Shown here: positions 1 to 7,756 of the stretch, one piece after another
How positions within the stretch are numbered: position 1 is the stretch's first letter
How the letters are laid out: every line of letters begins with the position of its first letter
Assembly (NCBI GenBank): GCA_019359235.1
Contig: JAHHHT010000001.1
Coordinates: 248,001 to 312,000 of the forward strand
Direction: 5' to 3'
Source: Oscillatoria princeps RMCB-10
Lineage (GTDB): Bacteria; Cyanobacteriota; Cyanobacteriia; Cyanobacteriales; Oscillatoriaceae
Length of the DNA stretch: 64,000 bases
Notes under the pieces: generated by a model
Database searches by the model: none
What the model saw: only the letters and a program-made list of their open reading frames with translations
What the model was told of the DNA's origin: nothing
Translations under genes and position numbers: made by a program

Positions 1-2
1 AA

Positions 3-28
3 CCCCCTCCCCGCCGGCGGGGAGGGGG
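3..28. repeat. GC-rich palindrome at window start
   Basis: A near-perfect inverted repeat: a run of C's with one T, a GCCGGC centre, then a run of G's with one A. The same C-rich/G-rich hairpin design recurs near 56113-56140, 57833-57865 and, inside a gene, at 21421-21520. It is therefore a family of dispersed hairpins rather than a single terminator, although it could stop transcription arriving from the left. Confidence 0.6.
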
Positions 29-104
29 AGCCTGGCGAGATGCCGGTGCCAGAAAAGGAGGAATCAATTACACTAAGGTATAGGGAGCTTTTGTGAGGGA
101 ATCC

Positions 105-758
105 ATGAGCGAATTGCAGACTAAACTGCTGGCGGATACTTGGGTCGCAGCGACTTGGGATGAATACATGCAGGCCATTGAAGACCCTGCCTCCGAAAAA
201 GCAAAGTGCTATTACCACAATGGACAGTTGAGGATTGAAATGTCGCCGGTTGGAGCTAACCATTCCCGGGATAACGGGATTCTTGCCATATTAGTCTACA
301 TATTTTGCATGACTAAAGGCATACCGCTGAATTTACTCATCAACTGTAGCTACCGGCAAACGGGTGTGAGAGAGGGGCAGCCAGATATCTCTGGCTACAT
401 TGGGGAGCGGGCTCAGTTAGCTCCTCAAGGAAATTATGCGGTGGATTTATACAGGAACCAACCTCCAGATTTGGCTGTGGAAGTTGCCGACATCACTCTG
501 GCGGATGACTTGGGCGAAAAACGAATCATGTACGAGGATTTGGGGGTGGCTGAATACTGGGTGGTGGATGTCAAAAAGGCGCGGATTACTGCGTTTCGGA
601 TTCTTGCCGGTGGTGGGAGTCAGCGGATTAATGAGTCAAATGTTCTGCCCGGTCTGGCTATGTCTCTGCTGGAGGAGGGGCTGCAGCGCAGTTGCCAGAT
701 GGATAACATATCTGTCGGCGCTTGGTTTTGGGCTCAGGTTCAAGCCTCACGGCAATGA
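105..758 (+). CDS. Uma2 family (DUF820) restriction endonuclease-like protein
   Basis: About 217 aa. The Uma2/DUF820 pattern is visible: an N-terminal segment with the YYHNGQLRIEMSP strand, PDISGYIG (the usual PD motif), and then DLAVEVADITLADDLGEKRIMYEDLGVAEYWVVD, matching the family's E-V-S...D...K...Y...GV.EYWVVD core of the PD-(D/E)XK fold. Members are abundant in cyanobacteria and their biological role is unknown. Start is chosen at the ATG at 105 (AGGGA four bases upstream); a GTG at 93 in the same frame is equally possible. No partner gene is adjacent. Family call is firm; nuclease activity is inference from fold. Confidence 0.8.
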   Translation: MSELQTKLLADTWVAATWDEYMQAIEDPASEKAKCYYHNGQLRIEMSPVGANHSRDNGILAILVYIFCMTKGIPLNLLINCSYRQTGVREGQPDISGYIGERAQLAPQGNYAVDLYRNQPPDLAVEVADITLADDLGEKRIMYEDLGVAEYWVVDVKKARITAFRILAGGGSQRINESNVLPGLAMSLLEEGLQRSCQMDNISVGAWFWAQVQASRQ

Positions 759-840
759 TTCAGGGAACAGGTAGTGTGTGAAAAGTAGTGATTTTATGAA
801 CCGCCAAGACGCAGAGGGCGCAGAGGAAGGAAAAGATGTA

Positions 841-906
841 GGGGCGAAGCATCCGGGCGATAGGCTATCGGTTTTATTGAAAACTTTCTCACCGGATGCT
901 TCGCCC
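841..906. repeat. Inverted repeat (hairpin element) between Uma2 and dynamin-like genes
   Basis: Arms GGGGCGAAGCATCCGG (841-856) and CCGGATGCTTCGCCC (892-906) flank about 35 bp of loop. The arms are essentially perfect over 15 bp. It lies just after a copy of the 'accgccaagacgc' intergenic repeat (about 800-830). No long T-run follows, so it looks more like a small mobile hairpin element than a terminator. Confidence 0.6.
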
Positions 907-975
907 TTACCGGGGGAAGCTATTACTATTTTCCCCCCTCAAACCGCACATTTTTAACTATCTGGAAACAGGAAT

Positions 976-2649
976 ATGCAAGCGCAGGAATCTTATCATA
1001 AATTTGTAACTAGCCTTAAATCCGCACTCGGCGTGCTGGAACTCGATAAAACTTCACAGCTTTATCGGGATGTCACATCAATATGCGACCACCTGGCAAG
1101 TCCAATCTTTCGGATTGCTGTATTTGGCCCGTTCAATTACGGCAAGTCAACCCTGCTCAATGCCTTGCTGGGAACCCGCACCTTACCCATCGATTTGATT
1201 CCCACCACCGGCGCTGCGATTCGTGTCCGGTACGGGAACGAGCCGCACACTCGGATTGTCCTGACAGATGGCGCGGAAATTAGCAAAGCCGGCACTGATG
1301 TGCTCAAGGAATACGCTATCCTGGACGAGCAAAGACGGATGCGCGGCGATGTGGCATCTGTCGAGGTTTTTTGCCCGCATCCCTTCCTGCAAACGGGTGT
1401 GGAACTGCTGGATTTGCCGGGTACGAATGACAGGGAAGCCCAGGATAATTTGGTGCGCGACCAACTGCTAACAGCAGATTTGGTGGTTCAGGTGCTAGAC
1501 GCTCGCAAGCTGATGACCCTGGGGGAGCGGGAAAACCTGCGAGATTGGCTGCTTGACCGGGGGATTAAAACGGTTGTGTTTGCGGTCAATTTCATGAATT
1601 TGCTCGAAACTGAAGAGCAAAAAGAAGTCAGCAACCGCATGCGTTTTGTGGCGGAAAGTTTTCGCTCCGAACTGCCGAATAATATCAGCAACCTGTACCG
1701 GGTTGACGCCCTGCCGGCTTTGAGGGCGCGGCTGAAAGGAGATATGTCTGCCTTACAGGTGACGGGATTCGGGATGTTTGAATCGGCGCTGCAAAGTATT
1801 GTGGCGGTGGAAAAAGAGAAGACGGCAAGCCGCCTCCCCCGCGCGATCGCCAGCGGAACTCAGGTGCGCGACGCGCTGCGCGCGAAGGTGGAAGCGATCG
1901 CCACCGGCTTGCGATCGGCTGAAGACAAGCGCAATGCTAAGATTCAGATTCAGCAAAGGGCGGAGAAACTGATTAAACAGGGGTTTGAAGGGAGTGTCTC
2001 TGATTTTCAGAGCTGGCTGTACTTGCCAAAACTTATAGATGGCTATAAATCAGAACTGGCGGCGGCGCTGCAGCAAGGTGAGTTTAGCACTTGGGAGAAC
2101 GGGCGATTCCGGCAGGATATTATAGCACAACAGCAGGCAATTGTCAGCTGGGTGAATAAGGCTTGCGAGTTTTTCAATCGCGAGCGTCCGCCTGAGCTAA
2201 TGATACCATTTCCAAGCGCTCCAGAAGTGTTGCTACCGCCTCCGCCAGCGGCTTCTAAGTCTTCGTCGAGTGGCGCTGCGCCGGTGGCGATTGCGACTGG
2301 GCTGGGTTGGGTTTTTGGTGGGCCGGTTGGTGCGGCTGTGGCTGCCGGCGCTGCTTATCTCCTCAATCAGACGGAAGAGAAAGAAACGCCAGCACCTCCA
2401 GCTTCTTATTTGAGTCAGGTACAGGAAGCTTACGCTAAGGCGGCTGAGAACTATTTGACTCGCTTCAGCACGGACGCTTTCTCGGCGCTTCGCGAATATG
2501 AGGAAAAGGCTGGGAAGGTGATTAGTTTTAATGTGTCTGAGGAGCCGGTGGAGATTGTTAGCCAGCGCCACCAGCTGGAGTTCGTGCGCAATTTAGTGGA
2601 TAATTTGACTCAGGAGTTGGAGTCGGTGAGGGCGAGTTTGGCTGAGTAA
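976..2649 (+). CDS. Dynamin-like GTPase
   Basis: 557 aa. A P-loop GPFNYGKST sits at residues 51-59, a switch-I PTTGA near 77-81 and G3 DLPGT at 146-150, the arrangement of bacterial dynamin-family GTPases. The usual NKxD G4 is not clear (VNFMN near 198). The long C-terminal half is helical, with a Pro/Ser-rich break near 405-430 and a Gly/Ala-rich hydrophobic stretch near 435-462 that could enter or touch membrane. Known family members remodel membranes by GTP-driven assembly; the target here is unknown. A hairpin followed by seven T's lies downstream (2650-2720). A J-domain gene follows on the same strand, which may be meaningful for disassembly of a polymer, but that is inference. Confidence 0.8.
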   Translation: MQAQESYHKFVTSLKSALGVLELDKTSQLYRDVTSICDHLASPIFRIAVFGPFNYGKSTLLNALLGTRTLPIDLIPTTGAAIRVRYGNEPHTRIVLTDGAEISKAGTDVLKEYAILDEQRRMRGDVASVEVFCPHPFLQTGVELLDLPGTNDREAQDNLVRDQLLTADLVVQVLDARKLMTLGERENLRDWLLDRGIKTVVFAVNFMNLLETEEQKEVSNRMRFVAESFRSELPNNISNLYRVDALPALRARLKGDMSALQVTGFGMFESALQSIVAVEKEKTASRLPRAIASGTQVRDALRAKVEAIATGLRSAEDKRNAKIQIQQRAEKLIKQGFEGSVSDFQSWLYLPKLIDGYKSELAAALQQGEFSTWENGRFRQDIIAQQQAIVSWVNKACEFFNRERPPELMIPFPSAPEVLLPPPPAASKSSSSGAAPVAIATGLGWVFGGPVGAAVAAGAAYLLNQTEEKETPAPPASYLSQVQEAYAKAAENYLTRFSTDAFSALREYEEKAGKVISFNVSEEPVEIVSQRHQLEFVRNLVDNLTQELESVRASLAE

Positions 2650-2720
2650 CCCCCTCCCCTTTATCTAAGTAGGGTGCGGCTCGCCGAGAGTACGGCACCC
2701 TACCTGGGGGGGATTTTTTT
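2650..2720 (+). terminator. Probable rho-independent terminator after the dynamin-like gene
   Basis: Directly after the stop codon a C-rich run pairs with a later G7 run. Inside it GTAGGGTGC (2669-2677) pairs with GCACCCTAC (2695-2703). The hairpin is followed by a run of seven T's. The inner TAGGGTGCG...GCACCCTA arms are also a common dispersed repeat, so an alternative is a repeat that happens to carry a T-run. Confidence 0.5.
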
Positions 2721-2825
2721 ATAAACCGCCAAGACGCCAAGATCGCCAAGGTAAGAAAAGAGAGAGTATTACCACTTTTTTAGTGAGCTATAATTTGGAA
2801 AATTTTAAGGGAGGATACATATAAA

Positions 2826-3179
2826 ATGATGGAGAGTTGGGAAGGCAAGTTTATCGCTCTCGAAATTGAGGCGGAAGTGGCAAAGCTCAAACAAGAACTG
2901 CGAAATAAAGGCGTTCTGACTGGGCAGCAGGGCGCAGCGTCGAGAAGTAATCTGGGACAGAGCCAGCCGGTGAGTGACAAAATCAGTCGCTTGTACCAAG
3001 TTCTCGGGGTGCAACCGGGCGCTTCCCAAAAGGAGGTGAAACAGGCGTACAGGGATTTTGTGAAAAAATGGCATCCCGACCGGTTTTGGGACAGCCCTCA
3101 ACGCCAGCAGAAGGCTCTGGAAGTTGTCAAGAAGGTTAATGAAGCCTATGCGGAATTTGAAGCTAAACATGGTTTCTGA
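2826..3179 (+). CDS. Small J-domain (DnaJ-like) protein
   Basis: 117 aa. The C-terminal half (about residues 56-117) is a J-domain: LYQVLGVQPGASQKEVKQAY, then a helix II leading into the diagnostic HPD of KKWHPDRF, then the helix III segment. There is no Gly/Phe linker, zinc domain or client-binding C-terminus, so this is a minimal type III J-protein expected to recruit and stimulate an Hsp70. The N-terminal 50 residues are charged and helical with no known domain. It stands 177 bp after the dynamin-like GTPase on the same strand; the gap holds a probable terminator, so it may have its own promoter. Confidence 0.85.
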   Translation: MMESWEGKFIALEIEAEVAKLKQELRNKGVLTGQQGAASRSNLGQSQPVSDKISRLYQVLGVQPGASQKEVKQAYRDFVKKWHPDRFWDSPQRQQKALEVVKKVNEAYAEFEAKHGF

Positions 3180-3310
3180 GCTGGGGTGGTGAGTGGCGTG
3201 GGGGCTTCAGCGCACTCCCGCCGCCGCCACAGCTGGGGGAGCCGGTGGTGGAGGCTAAAACAGATGACGGGCGACTCTAGAGATATAATACTGTTGAGGA
3301 GGAAATCAGA

Positions 3311-3637
3311 TTGACCGAAACGCCGGCTAGCATTCAGGAAAGAGTGAGACTCGCAGCGACTGGGCGTTTGCTGTTTCTGCCCCATGCGATTCGGCAGATG
3401 TCCCGTCCAGAGCGCATGATTACCGAAGCGGAAGTTGAAACGGTGGTGACAGCGGGTGAGTTAGTGGAAGATTATCCGGAGGATGTTCGCGGTCACAGTT
3501 GCCTGCTCCTCGGGTTTGGGCAAGCGGGAAGGCCGGTTCATGTGGTATGCTCTCCAAAGGATGAATACCTGGCAATCATCACTGCCTACCTGCCAGAACC
3601 AGCCCAATGGTCGCCCGATTTTAAAAGGAGACTTTAG
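3311..3637 (+). CDS. DUF4258 domain protein (toxin-like half of a DUF4258/YgiT pair)
   Basis: 108 aa, start TTG at 3311, chosen because a strong GAGGAGGAAAT ribosome site precedes it. The DUF4258 pattern is visible: LPHAIRQMSRPERMITEAEVE, an E-D-Y-P-E-D strand, then GRPVHVVCSPKDEYLAIITAYLPEP.W, ending in RRRL-like residues. DUF4258 has an RelE/BrnT-like look and is usually found next to a YgiT-type zinc-finger protein, as here (stop at 3637, next ATG at 3640). The pair is probably a toxin-antitoxin-like unit; toxicity is inference. A second, diverged copy of the pair is at 49430-49959. Confidence 0.75.
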   Translation: MTETPASIQERVRLAATGRLLFLPHAIRQMSRPERMITEAEVETVVTAGELVEDYPEDVRGHSCLLLGFGQAGRPVHVVCSPKDEYLAIITAYLPEPAQWSPDFKRRL

Positions 3638-3639
3638 TT

Positions 3640-3861
3640 ATGGAATGTATCTATTGTAAAGGTCAGATGGAGAAAGGTACTGCGCCGTTCAGCATTGAGC
3701 GGAAGGGCTACCACATCCACTGGGATGCGATTACCGCTTGGGTTTGCACCCAATGTGGCGAGCCATATTTTGAAGCGCCAGAGGTCGATAAAATTCAGAG
3801 AGTGCTGTCAGTTTTAGATCGCGAGAGTGCGGCTTTAACCTCGACTGCCGGTGACCGCTGA
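3640..3861 (+). CDS. YgiT-type zinc finger protein (antitoxin-like partner)
   Basis: 73 aa. Starts MECIYCKGQM and continues with WVCTQCGEPYF, giving the CxxC...CxxC zinc ribbon of the YgiT/MqsA N-terminal family; the middle segment G-T-A-P-F-S-I-E-R-K-G is typical. It has no C-terminal helix-turn-helix, unlike full-length MqsA. It begins two bases after the DUF4258 gene with GGAGAC ahead of the ATG, so translation is likely coupled. Confidence 0.8.
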   Translation: MECIYCKGQMEKGTAPFSIERKGYHIHWDAITAWVCTQCGEPYFEAPEVDKIQRVLSVLDRESAALTSTAGDR

Positions 3862-4102
3862 GAGATAAAACTGCTAGAGGAGCCGTCTCACTCCCGCTTT
3901 TTGCACTCAGATGCTAGATCGATTTATCTGGTGTCCTCTAAATCTAATGCAGGCGGTCACTTTCTGTTAACCCAAGTTGCTGCTTAAGGATGCAGAGCCT
4001 CCAAAGCGGCGTTCCCAGGCAGAGCCTGGGAACGAGGAAAAGCTGTTGCAGCCGGCTACAATAGTTGAGAAATTACAGTAAAGTTAGGTCATCAATACTG
4101 CC

Positions 4103-4369
4103 ATGACTGAAATTGTGTTTCTGATTGAAGATGACCCTGATGGCGGCTACACTGCCCGTGCGCTGGGAGAGTCGATTTTTACCCAAGCTGATGATATGGA
4201 CTCGCTGCGGGATATGATTCGAGATGCTGTTCGCTGTCATTTCCCGGATGAGTCAAGCCGGCCTAAGGTAATCCGCTCGCACGAGGTACTGAGAAACCCG
4301 GTTTCTTTAAGAAACCGGGTTTCTGGCATGTACTTCATCCAACTGAAAACCGCTATATCAGACCGCTAG
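4103..4369 (+). CDS. HicB-like/DUF1902-type small protein with repeat-derived C-terminus
   Basis: 88 aa. The first 57 residues (MTEIVFLIEDDPDGGYTARA..., then ...AVRCHFPDES) are the widespread cyanobacterial HicB-fold protein often mislabelled as a 2-oxoisovalerate dehydrogenase. Such proteins usually end about 70 residues in with RLH-x-x-R. Here, after KVIRSHEVL, the residues RNPVSLRNRVSG are encoded by a copy of the palindromic GAAACCCGGTTTC repeat (4292-4324), and the frame then runs on to a new stop. The fold core is intact; the tail has been replaced. No HicA gene is adjacent. Confidence 0.7.
   Translation: MTEIVFLIEDDPDGGYTARALGESIFTQADDMDSLRDMIRDAVRCHFPDESSRPKVIRSHEVLRNPVSLRNRVSGMYFIQLKTAISDR
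4292..4324. repeat. Palindromic GAAACCCGGTTTC element inside a gene
   Basis: AGAAACCCGGTTTCT, three bases, then AGAAACCGGGTTTCT. It is the same element as at 7054-7086 and, as partial or variant copies, near 7291-7408, 54110-54130, 57775-57810, 59275-59320 and 63045-63077. Here it is translated as part of the HicB-like protein. Confidence 0.8.
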
Positions 4370-4393
4370 CCGCTTCAGCAACCTGTAACACCC

Positions 4394-6541
4394 TTATCCC
4401 AACAAACACCGGCGGAGCGCAACCAGCAACAGGAGCGCAACGATGATTGCCAGCAGCGCCAGCAGTCCAACACCCAGCTTCAGAAGCGGTATCGTGCGCC
4501 GGCAGCAATCTGCCGGATCGTCTTTGCCCGTCGGTAGCGGAGCGTCTCCCCCTTTCCACACCGCGCCGGTGAGCAGCTGTTCGCGGGTGAAAGTTCGACT
4601 GCGCAGCGTCCTCCCAGTCGCCAGCACCCTGAAACTGTAAATGCCGGACATTGATGCTAAAGTGGCAGTTTCAAACACCCCGGGTTCGACTTCCGCCAGC
4701 GTTAGGGTAGCGGTGGTTTTGTCGGGGCGTTCCAATTCCGCTTGTACGGTAGCGCGATTTTCCACCGGCAACCCATATTCTGTCAGCGCAACACGCAACG
4801 TCAGCGTCGCCCCGGGTTCATGACTGTTTTGCGACAGACTCGCCCGCATCCGCAAATTGGAATAGGTTTGCACGGAAAGACTGTAGCGCAAACCGCGAGT
4901 TTGGACAGCCGTAGCGTTTTGTCTCGCCCCGATAATAATATCGTCGAAACTGAGAACTGCGTGCCAAATGCCTTCGCGGGCGGCGTTTCCGCCAACAGGA
5001 ACCGGCAGTGTCAGGTGGTAGAAGCTCACACCGTCGCCGAGCACGTAGGAAACGGCGGGATTGCCACCGGCGGCGGACGGATCGATAATCTCACCGCTGG
5101 GGGTTTCCAGGGTGAAGCGGATCTCCCTCGGCGCGGGAGTCAGCAAAATCACGTCGCTGCTGATATCCGTTTCGCTGAGGCGGAAGGGAATGCGATGCAC
5201 TTGTCCGCGATCTATCCAACCTTCTGGATCTAAAACGATGTTTTGGTTGGTGACGCCGGCAAGAATTTGCAGGTAATATTTGCTGAGTCGGAAGTAATCA
5301 TCCCCGTCGAGGGTGCCGGTCATCAAAAGATAACCGCCCGTGCCGTTGGTGAGGGCTGTCAGAGCCACAGGGCTAATCGCTTCCGGCGTTCCCAAACCGA
5401 TCGCAAAGACGCGATCGTTGATGCTATCCATGACATCAGCAATATACTGCGGCGTGTTTTCTAACCCGTCCGTCAGCACAATTATCGCTTTGACATCATA
5501 GCCGGCTAGGGGTTGGAGCTGGCTGTGGGCGAGCGCTACTCCATCGCCGATGGAAGTTGTGCCCGCCGGATTGGGAGTGTGGGCTGAGATGGCAGTTTTG
5601 GCGGCGGTGCGACCGGCACCGAAACCGAGAGGACCTGCGGGGGTGACGGGCATTTCCTCGTAAGCATCCTGGTCAAAACTGACAATGCCGAGGGCGTTTT
5701 GCTCTTGAATCACTTCAGCAAAAGGCAGCGCTGAGTAGTGCAGCACGTCGATCTTTTTTTGACCTTCTGGCCCACCGGCGGCGGGAAGATAGCCCTCACC
5801 TGGATGCTGGGATTGCCACTCAGCCCAGAGGCGATCCACGTTGCAGTGGTGCAGGAAGAAGACCGGATCGTTGGGGGAGGTCATCGGTAGCATGGAACCG
5901 CCAACCCAAACGTGAACGCGGTTGTGCAGCTGCGGACCGGCGATCCACCCTTCGAGCCGGTTGCGAAAGCTGGGGTTGCTTGAGGTGTCCCAGGGAGGCG
6001 AATCGTAGGGAACTTCCGCCAGCGCCGCACTCACATCCGCTTGCGCCGGTAAAGTTGGAATATTTACGCCAAACTCGCGCTGCAAACCGCCGGCGGGATT
6101 GCCACCTTCGTCAACAATCGTCCAGGTATTTGGATCGGCGGGGTTATAGGCAAAGGGGCCGGTTTTTACAAGGTTTCCATCACTGGAATCCCCATTTCCT
6201 CCCATCAGGTCATCACCCCAAACGGGGGCGGTTTCTGGATTGGGCAGCGCCGCATCTTCCGCCCAGTCCCAGTAGGGAAGGCTAACACCGGGCACTTCCG
6301 CTTGTAAGTCGCGCTCGAATCGCAGAATAAATTCGCGATGCCAGGGGAAAAACGCAGGACCTCGGTGTGCGGCGTTGCGGACGGAAGGCGAGACATCTGG
6401 CGGAGTGGGGTGCATGCCTGCGTCTGCGTGCCATTTCACATACTGGTCATATTTGCCGCTGGCTTTTAGCGCCTTGACCGCTTTGATGTAGTTTTCTTTT
6501 TCAGCCGGTGTGAGGGTCTTTACATTCTTTCGGCAAGTCAT
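4394..6541 (-). CDS. Tyrosinase fused to a partial vWA domain and a C-terminal membrane anchor
   Basis: 715 aa. Residues 1-245 form a tyrosinase (type 3 copper oxidase). CuA ligands are H38 (KWHAD), H59 (AAHRG) and H68 (PWHRE). CuB ligands are H206 and H210 (HNRVH) and H232 in DPVFFLHHCNVDRLW. From about residue 262 the sequence becomes a von Willebrand A domain entered in the middle: IVSFDQDAY, TSIGDGVALA and IIVLTDGLEN are present, but the N-terminal DxSxS metal-site strand is missing, its place taken by the end of tyrosinase. A beta-rich region follows, and a hydrophobic helix near 686-708 could anchor the C-terminus. No signal peptide is seen. A small MelC1-like gene lies 71 bp upstream in the same direction. 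Copper oxidase assignment is firm; the role of the fusion is unknown. Confidence 0.85.
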   Translation of the reverse strand: MTCRKNVKTLTPAEKENYIKAVKALKASGKYDQYVKWHADAGMHPTPPDVSPSVRNAAHRGPAFFPWHREFILRFERDLQAEVPGVSLPYWDWAEDAALPNPETAPVWGDDLMGGNGDSSDGNLVKTGPFAYNPADPNTWTIVDEGGNPAGGLQREFGVNIPTLPAQADVSAALAEVPYDSPPWDTSSNPSFRNRLEGWIAGPQLHNRVHVWVGGSMLPMTSPNDPVFFLHHCNVDRLWAEWQSQHPGEGYLPAAGGPEGQKKIDVLHYSALPFAEVIQEQNALGIVSFDQDAYEEMPVTPAGPLGFGAGRTAAKTAISAHTPNPAGTTSIGDGVALAHSQLQPLAGYDVKAIIVLTDGLENTPQYIADVMDSINDRVFAIGLGTPEAISPVALTALTNGTGGYLLMTGTLDGDDYFRLSKYYLQILAGVTNQNIVLDPEGWIDRGQVHRIPFRLSETDISSDVILLTPAPREIRFTLETPSGEIIDPSAAGGNPAVSYVLGDGVSFYHLTLPVPVGGNAAREGIWHAVLSFDDIIIGARQNATAVQTRGLRYSLSVQTYSNLRMRASLSQNSHEPGATLTLRVALTEYGLPVENRATVQAELERPDKTTATLTLAEVEPGVFETATLASMSGIYSFRVLATGRTLRSRTFTREQLLTGAVWKGGDAPLPTGKDDPADCCRRTIPLLKLGVGLLALLAIIVALLLLVALRRCLLG

Positions 6542-6612
6542 ATTTTCCTGTCTCCAGTTTGTTCGCTCAGCACCCCACGTTCATAAATAGGCAGCCTCTT
6601 ATACAGGCCAAA

Positions 6613-6840
6613 TCAATTGCCTAAATCTCTTTTAAATGAGGGCACATAGTCGATGACATCTTTTGCCAATTCCTCGATTGATTCATAATCTTCGTAAGGC
6701 AGGTAAGAGGTGCTGTACCTGCCTGAGGCGGCATCTCGGGCAACGTCGATTTGCTTTCCGCTGATCAGCAGTTGAGGCTCGCTGTCATCTGTCTTGATGA
6801 GAATTTCTCTGTTTTTGTAAGTCCGGCGTTCTTCAGGCAT
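6613..6840 (-). CDS. Small protein upstream of tyrosinase, MelC1-like (possible copper caddie)
   Basis: 75 aa. I do not recognise it with certainty. Its layout, a central strand LLISGKQIDVARDAASGRYS followed by YLPYEDYESIEELAKDVID, resembles the conserved C-terminal part of Streptomyces MelC1, where a DGR.L.v.R..G.W.S strand is followed by an HY..f.t...AA..AV segment. In Streptomyces melC1 lies immediately upstream of the tyrosinase gene and its product loads copper. Here the gene likewise lies just upstream of the tyrosinase fusion (71 bp gap) in the same orientation, with GGAGG before the ATG. It has no signal peptide and no Cys/His-rich motif, so the copper role is inference from position and weak similarity. 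Confidence 0.6.
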   Translation of the reverse strand: MPEERRTYKNREILIKTDDSEPQLLISGKQIDVARDAASGRYSTSYLPYEDYESIEELAKDVIDYVPSFKRDLGN

Positions 6841-7053
6841 TAAATCCTCCTCGGTTTCGGCTTTTAGAGTTTCGGCGTTTTCTCAGACCGGTTCCTCTGA
6901 CCTATCTCTAGCTATAACAAGTGTTATAAATGGGTGTCCAGTCGCACTTTCGGATGGCGCACATTTGGGGGAGTTCATTTGAGTGTCACTCACTTGTGCG
7001 ACAGGAAAATTTAGCGGCTCTCCAATTCGATTGACGTGGTTTTCTAAATGGCG

Positions 7054-7086
7054 AGAAACCCGGTTTCTTAAAGAAACCGGGTTTCT
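7054..7086. repeat. Palindromic GAAACCCGGTTTC element
   Basis: AGAAACCCGGTTTCT, three bases, then AGAAACCGGGTTTCT, forming a long potential hairpin. Same arrangement as the copy captured inside the HicB-like gene at 4292-4324. Confidence 0.8.
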
Positions 7087-7246
7087 GCGTTTTCAAACGT
7101 AACAGAGAAGCCCGTGGCGTGGCTGCCGAGCCACAGAGGGCAGCTCTGCTATAATAAAAGGTATGATTCCTCAAAGAGCCGGTCTGAGGTTAAAACACAA
7201 TATAAAAAAGGCCGGCACGGCTGGCTGCGCTGTTTTACGATACGCT

Positions 7247-7410
7247 GGGTTTCTGAATCAATGTTTCGGGTAGGATGCCAAGTTGGTCGCAGAAACCCGG
7301 TTTCTGGCGGGGCTGAGAAACCGGGTTTCTGAATCAATGTTTCGGGTAGGATGCCAAGTTGGTCACAGAAACCCGGTTTCTGCTGGGACTGAGAAACCGG
7401 GTTTCTGAAT
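7247..7410. repeat. 76-bp tandem direct repeat, two copies plus part
   Basis: The segment starting GGGTTTCTGAATCAATG recurs with a period of 76 bp at 7247, 7323 and (partial) 7399. Differences are a few substitutions, for example gtcgcag versus gtcacag and ggcggggctg versus gctgggactg. Each copy contains the AGAAACCCGGTTTCT half-palindrome, so the duplication probably arose between neighbouring palindromes. Confidence 0.8.
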
Positions 7411-7463
7411 AAATTGGTGCCGGTGGACTTGAGGGGTTTGCTGCCGGCACAGGTAAGAAATGT

Positions 7464-7748
7464 TTAATACCGGCTCGCAGTAACGTTTAATGGGTTATCA
7501 TTGGGATGTGCTTCCAACCACAGGGCATCTGCACAAAAGTCGAGTTCGCCAAGCCACTCAATATATCGACCTCCCTGACCCAACTTTACTTGCGAGAAAA
7601 CCTCAAAATCCGCTAAGACTGCGAACACCCCACCTTGCTGGATGATGGGTGTGAAATCAATAACGACGATCCTGTCATCTGAGTAGACAAGGCGCAGTCG
7701 ATAGTTCGGTTCCGGAGTCACACTGGTAATAATGTATGGCACAATCAA
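7464..7748 (-). CDS. DUF2442 domain protein
   Basis: 94 aa. The DUF2442 pattern is seen: ITSVTPEPNYRLRLVYSDDRIVVIDFTPII near the N-terminus and then G-x-Y-I-E-W-L-G-E-L-D-F-C-A-D-ALW near the end. DUF2442 proteins usually lie next to DUF4160 proteins as small two-gene units. Here the DUF4160 gene is immediately upstream (8 bp gap) but carries a stop codon, so this gene may be an orphan. Function of the family is not established. Confidence 0.75.
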   Translation of the reverse strand: MIVPYIITSVTPEPNYRLRLVYSDDRIVVIDFTPIIQQGGVFAVLADFEVFSQVKLGQGGRYIEWLGELDFCADALWLEAHPNDNPLNVTASRY

Positions 7749-7756
7749 CTCCTGTT

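Larger units (their letters stand above)
6841..7463. other. Intergenic region dominated by repeats
   Basis: No supportable gene. It holds one palindromic GAAACCCGGTTTC element (7054-7086) and a 76-bp tandem duplication (7247-7410) that itself contains further copies. The sequence on either side is AT-rich and could hold the promoter for the minus-strand 75-aa gene. Confidence 0.6.
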
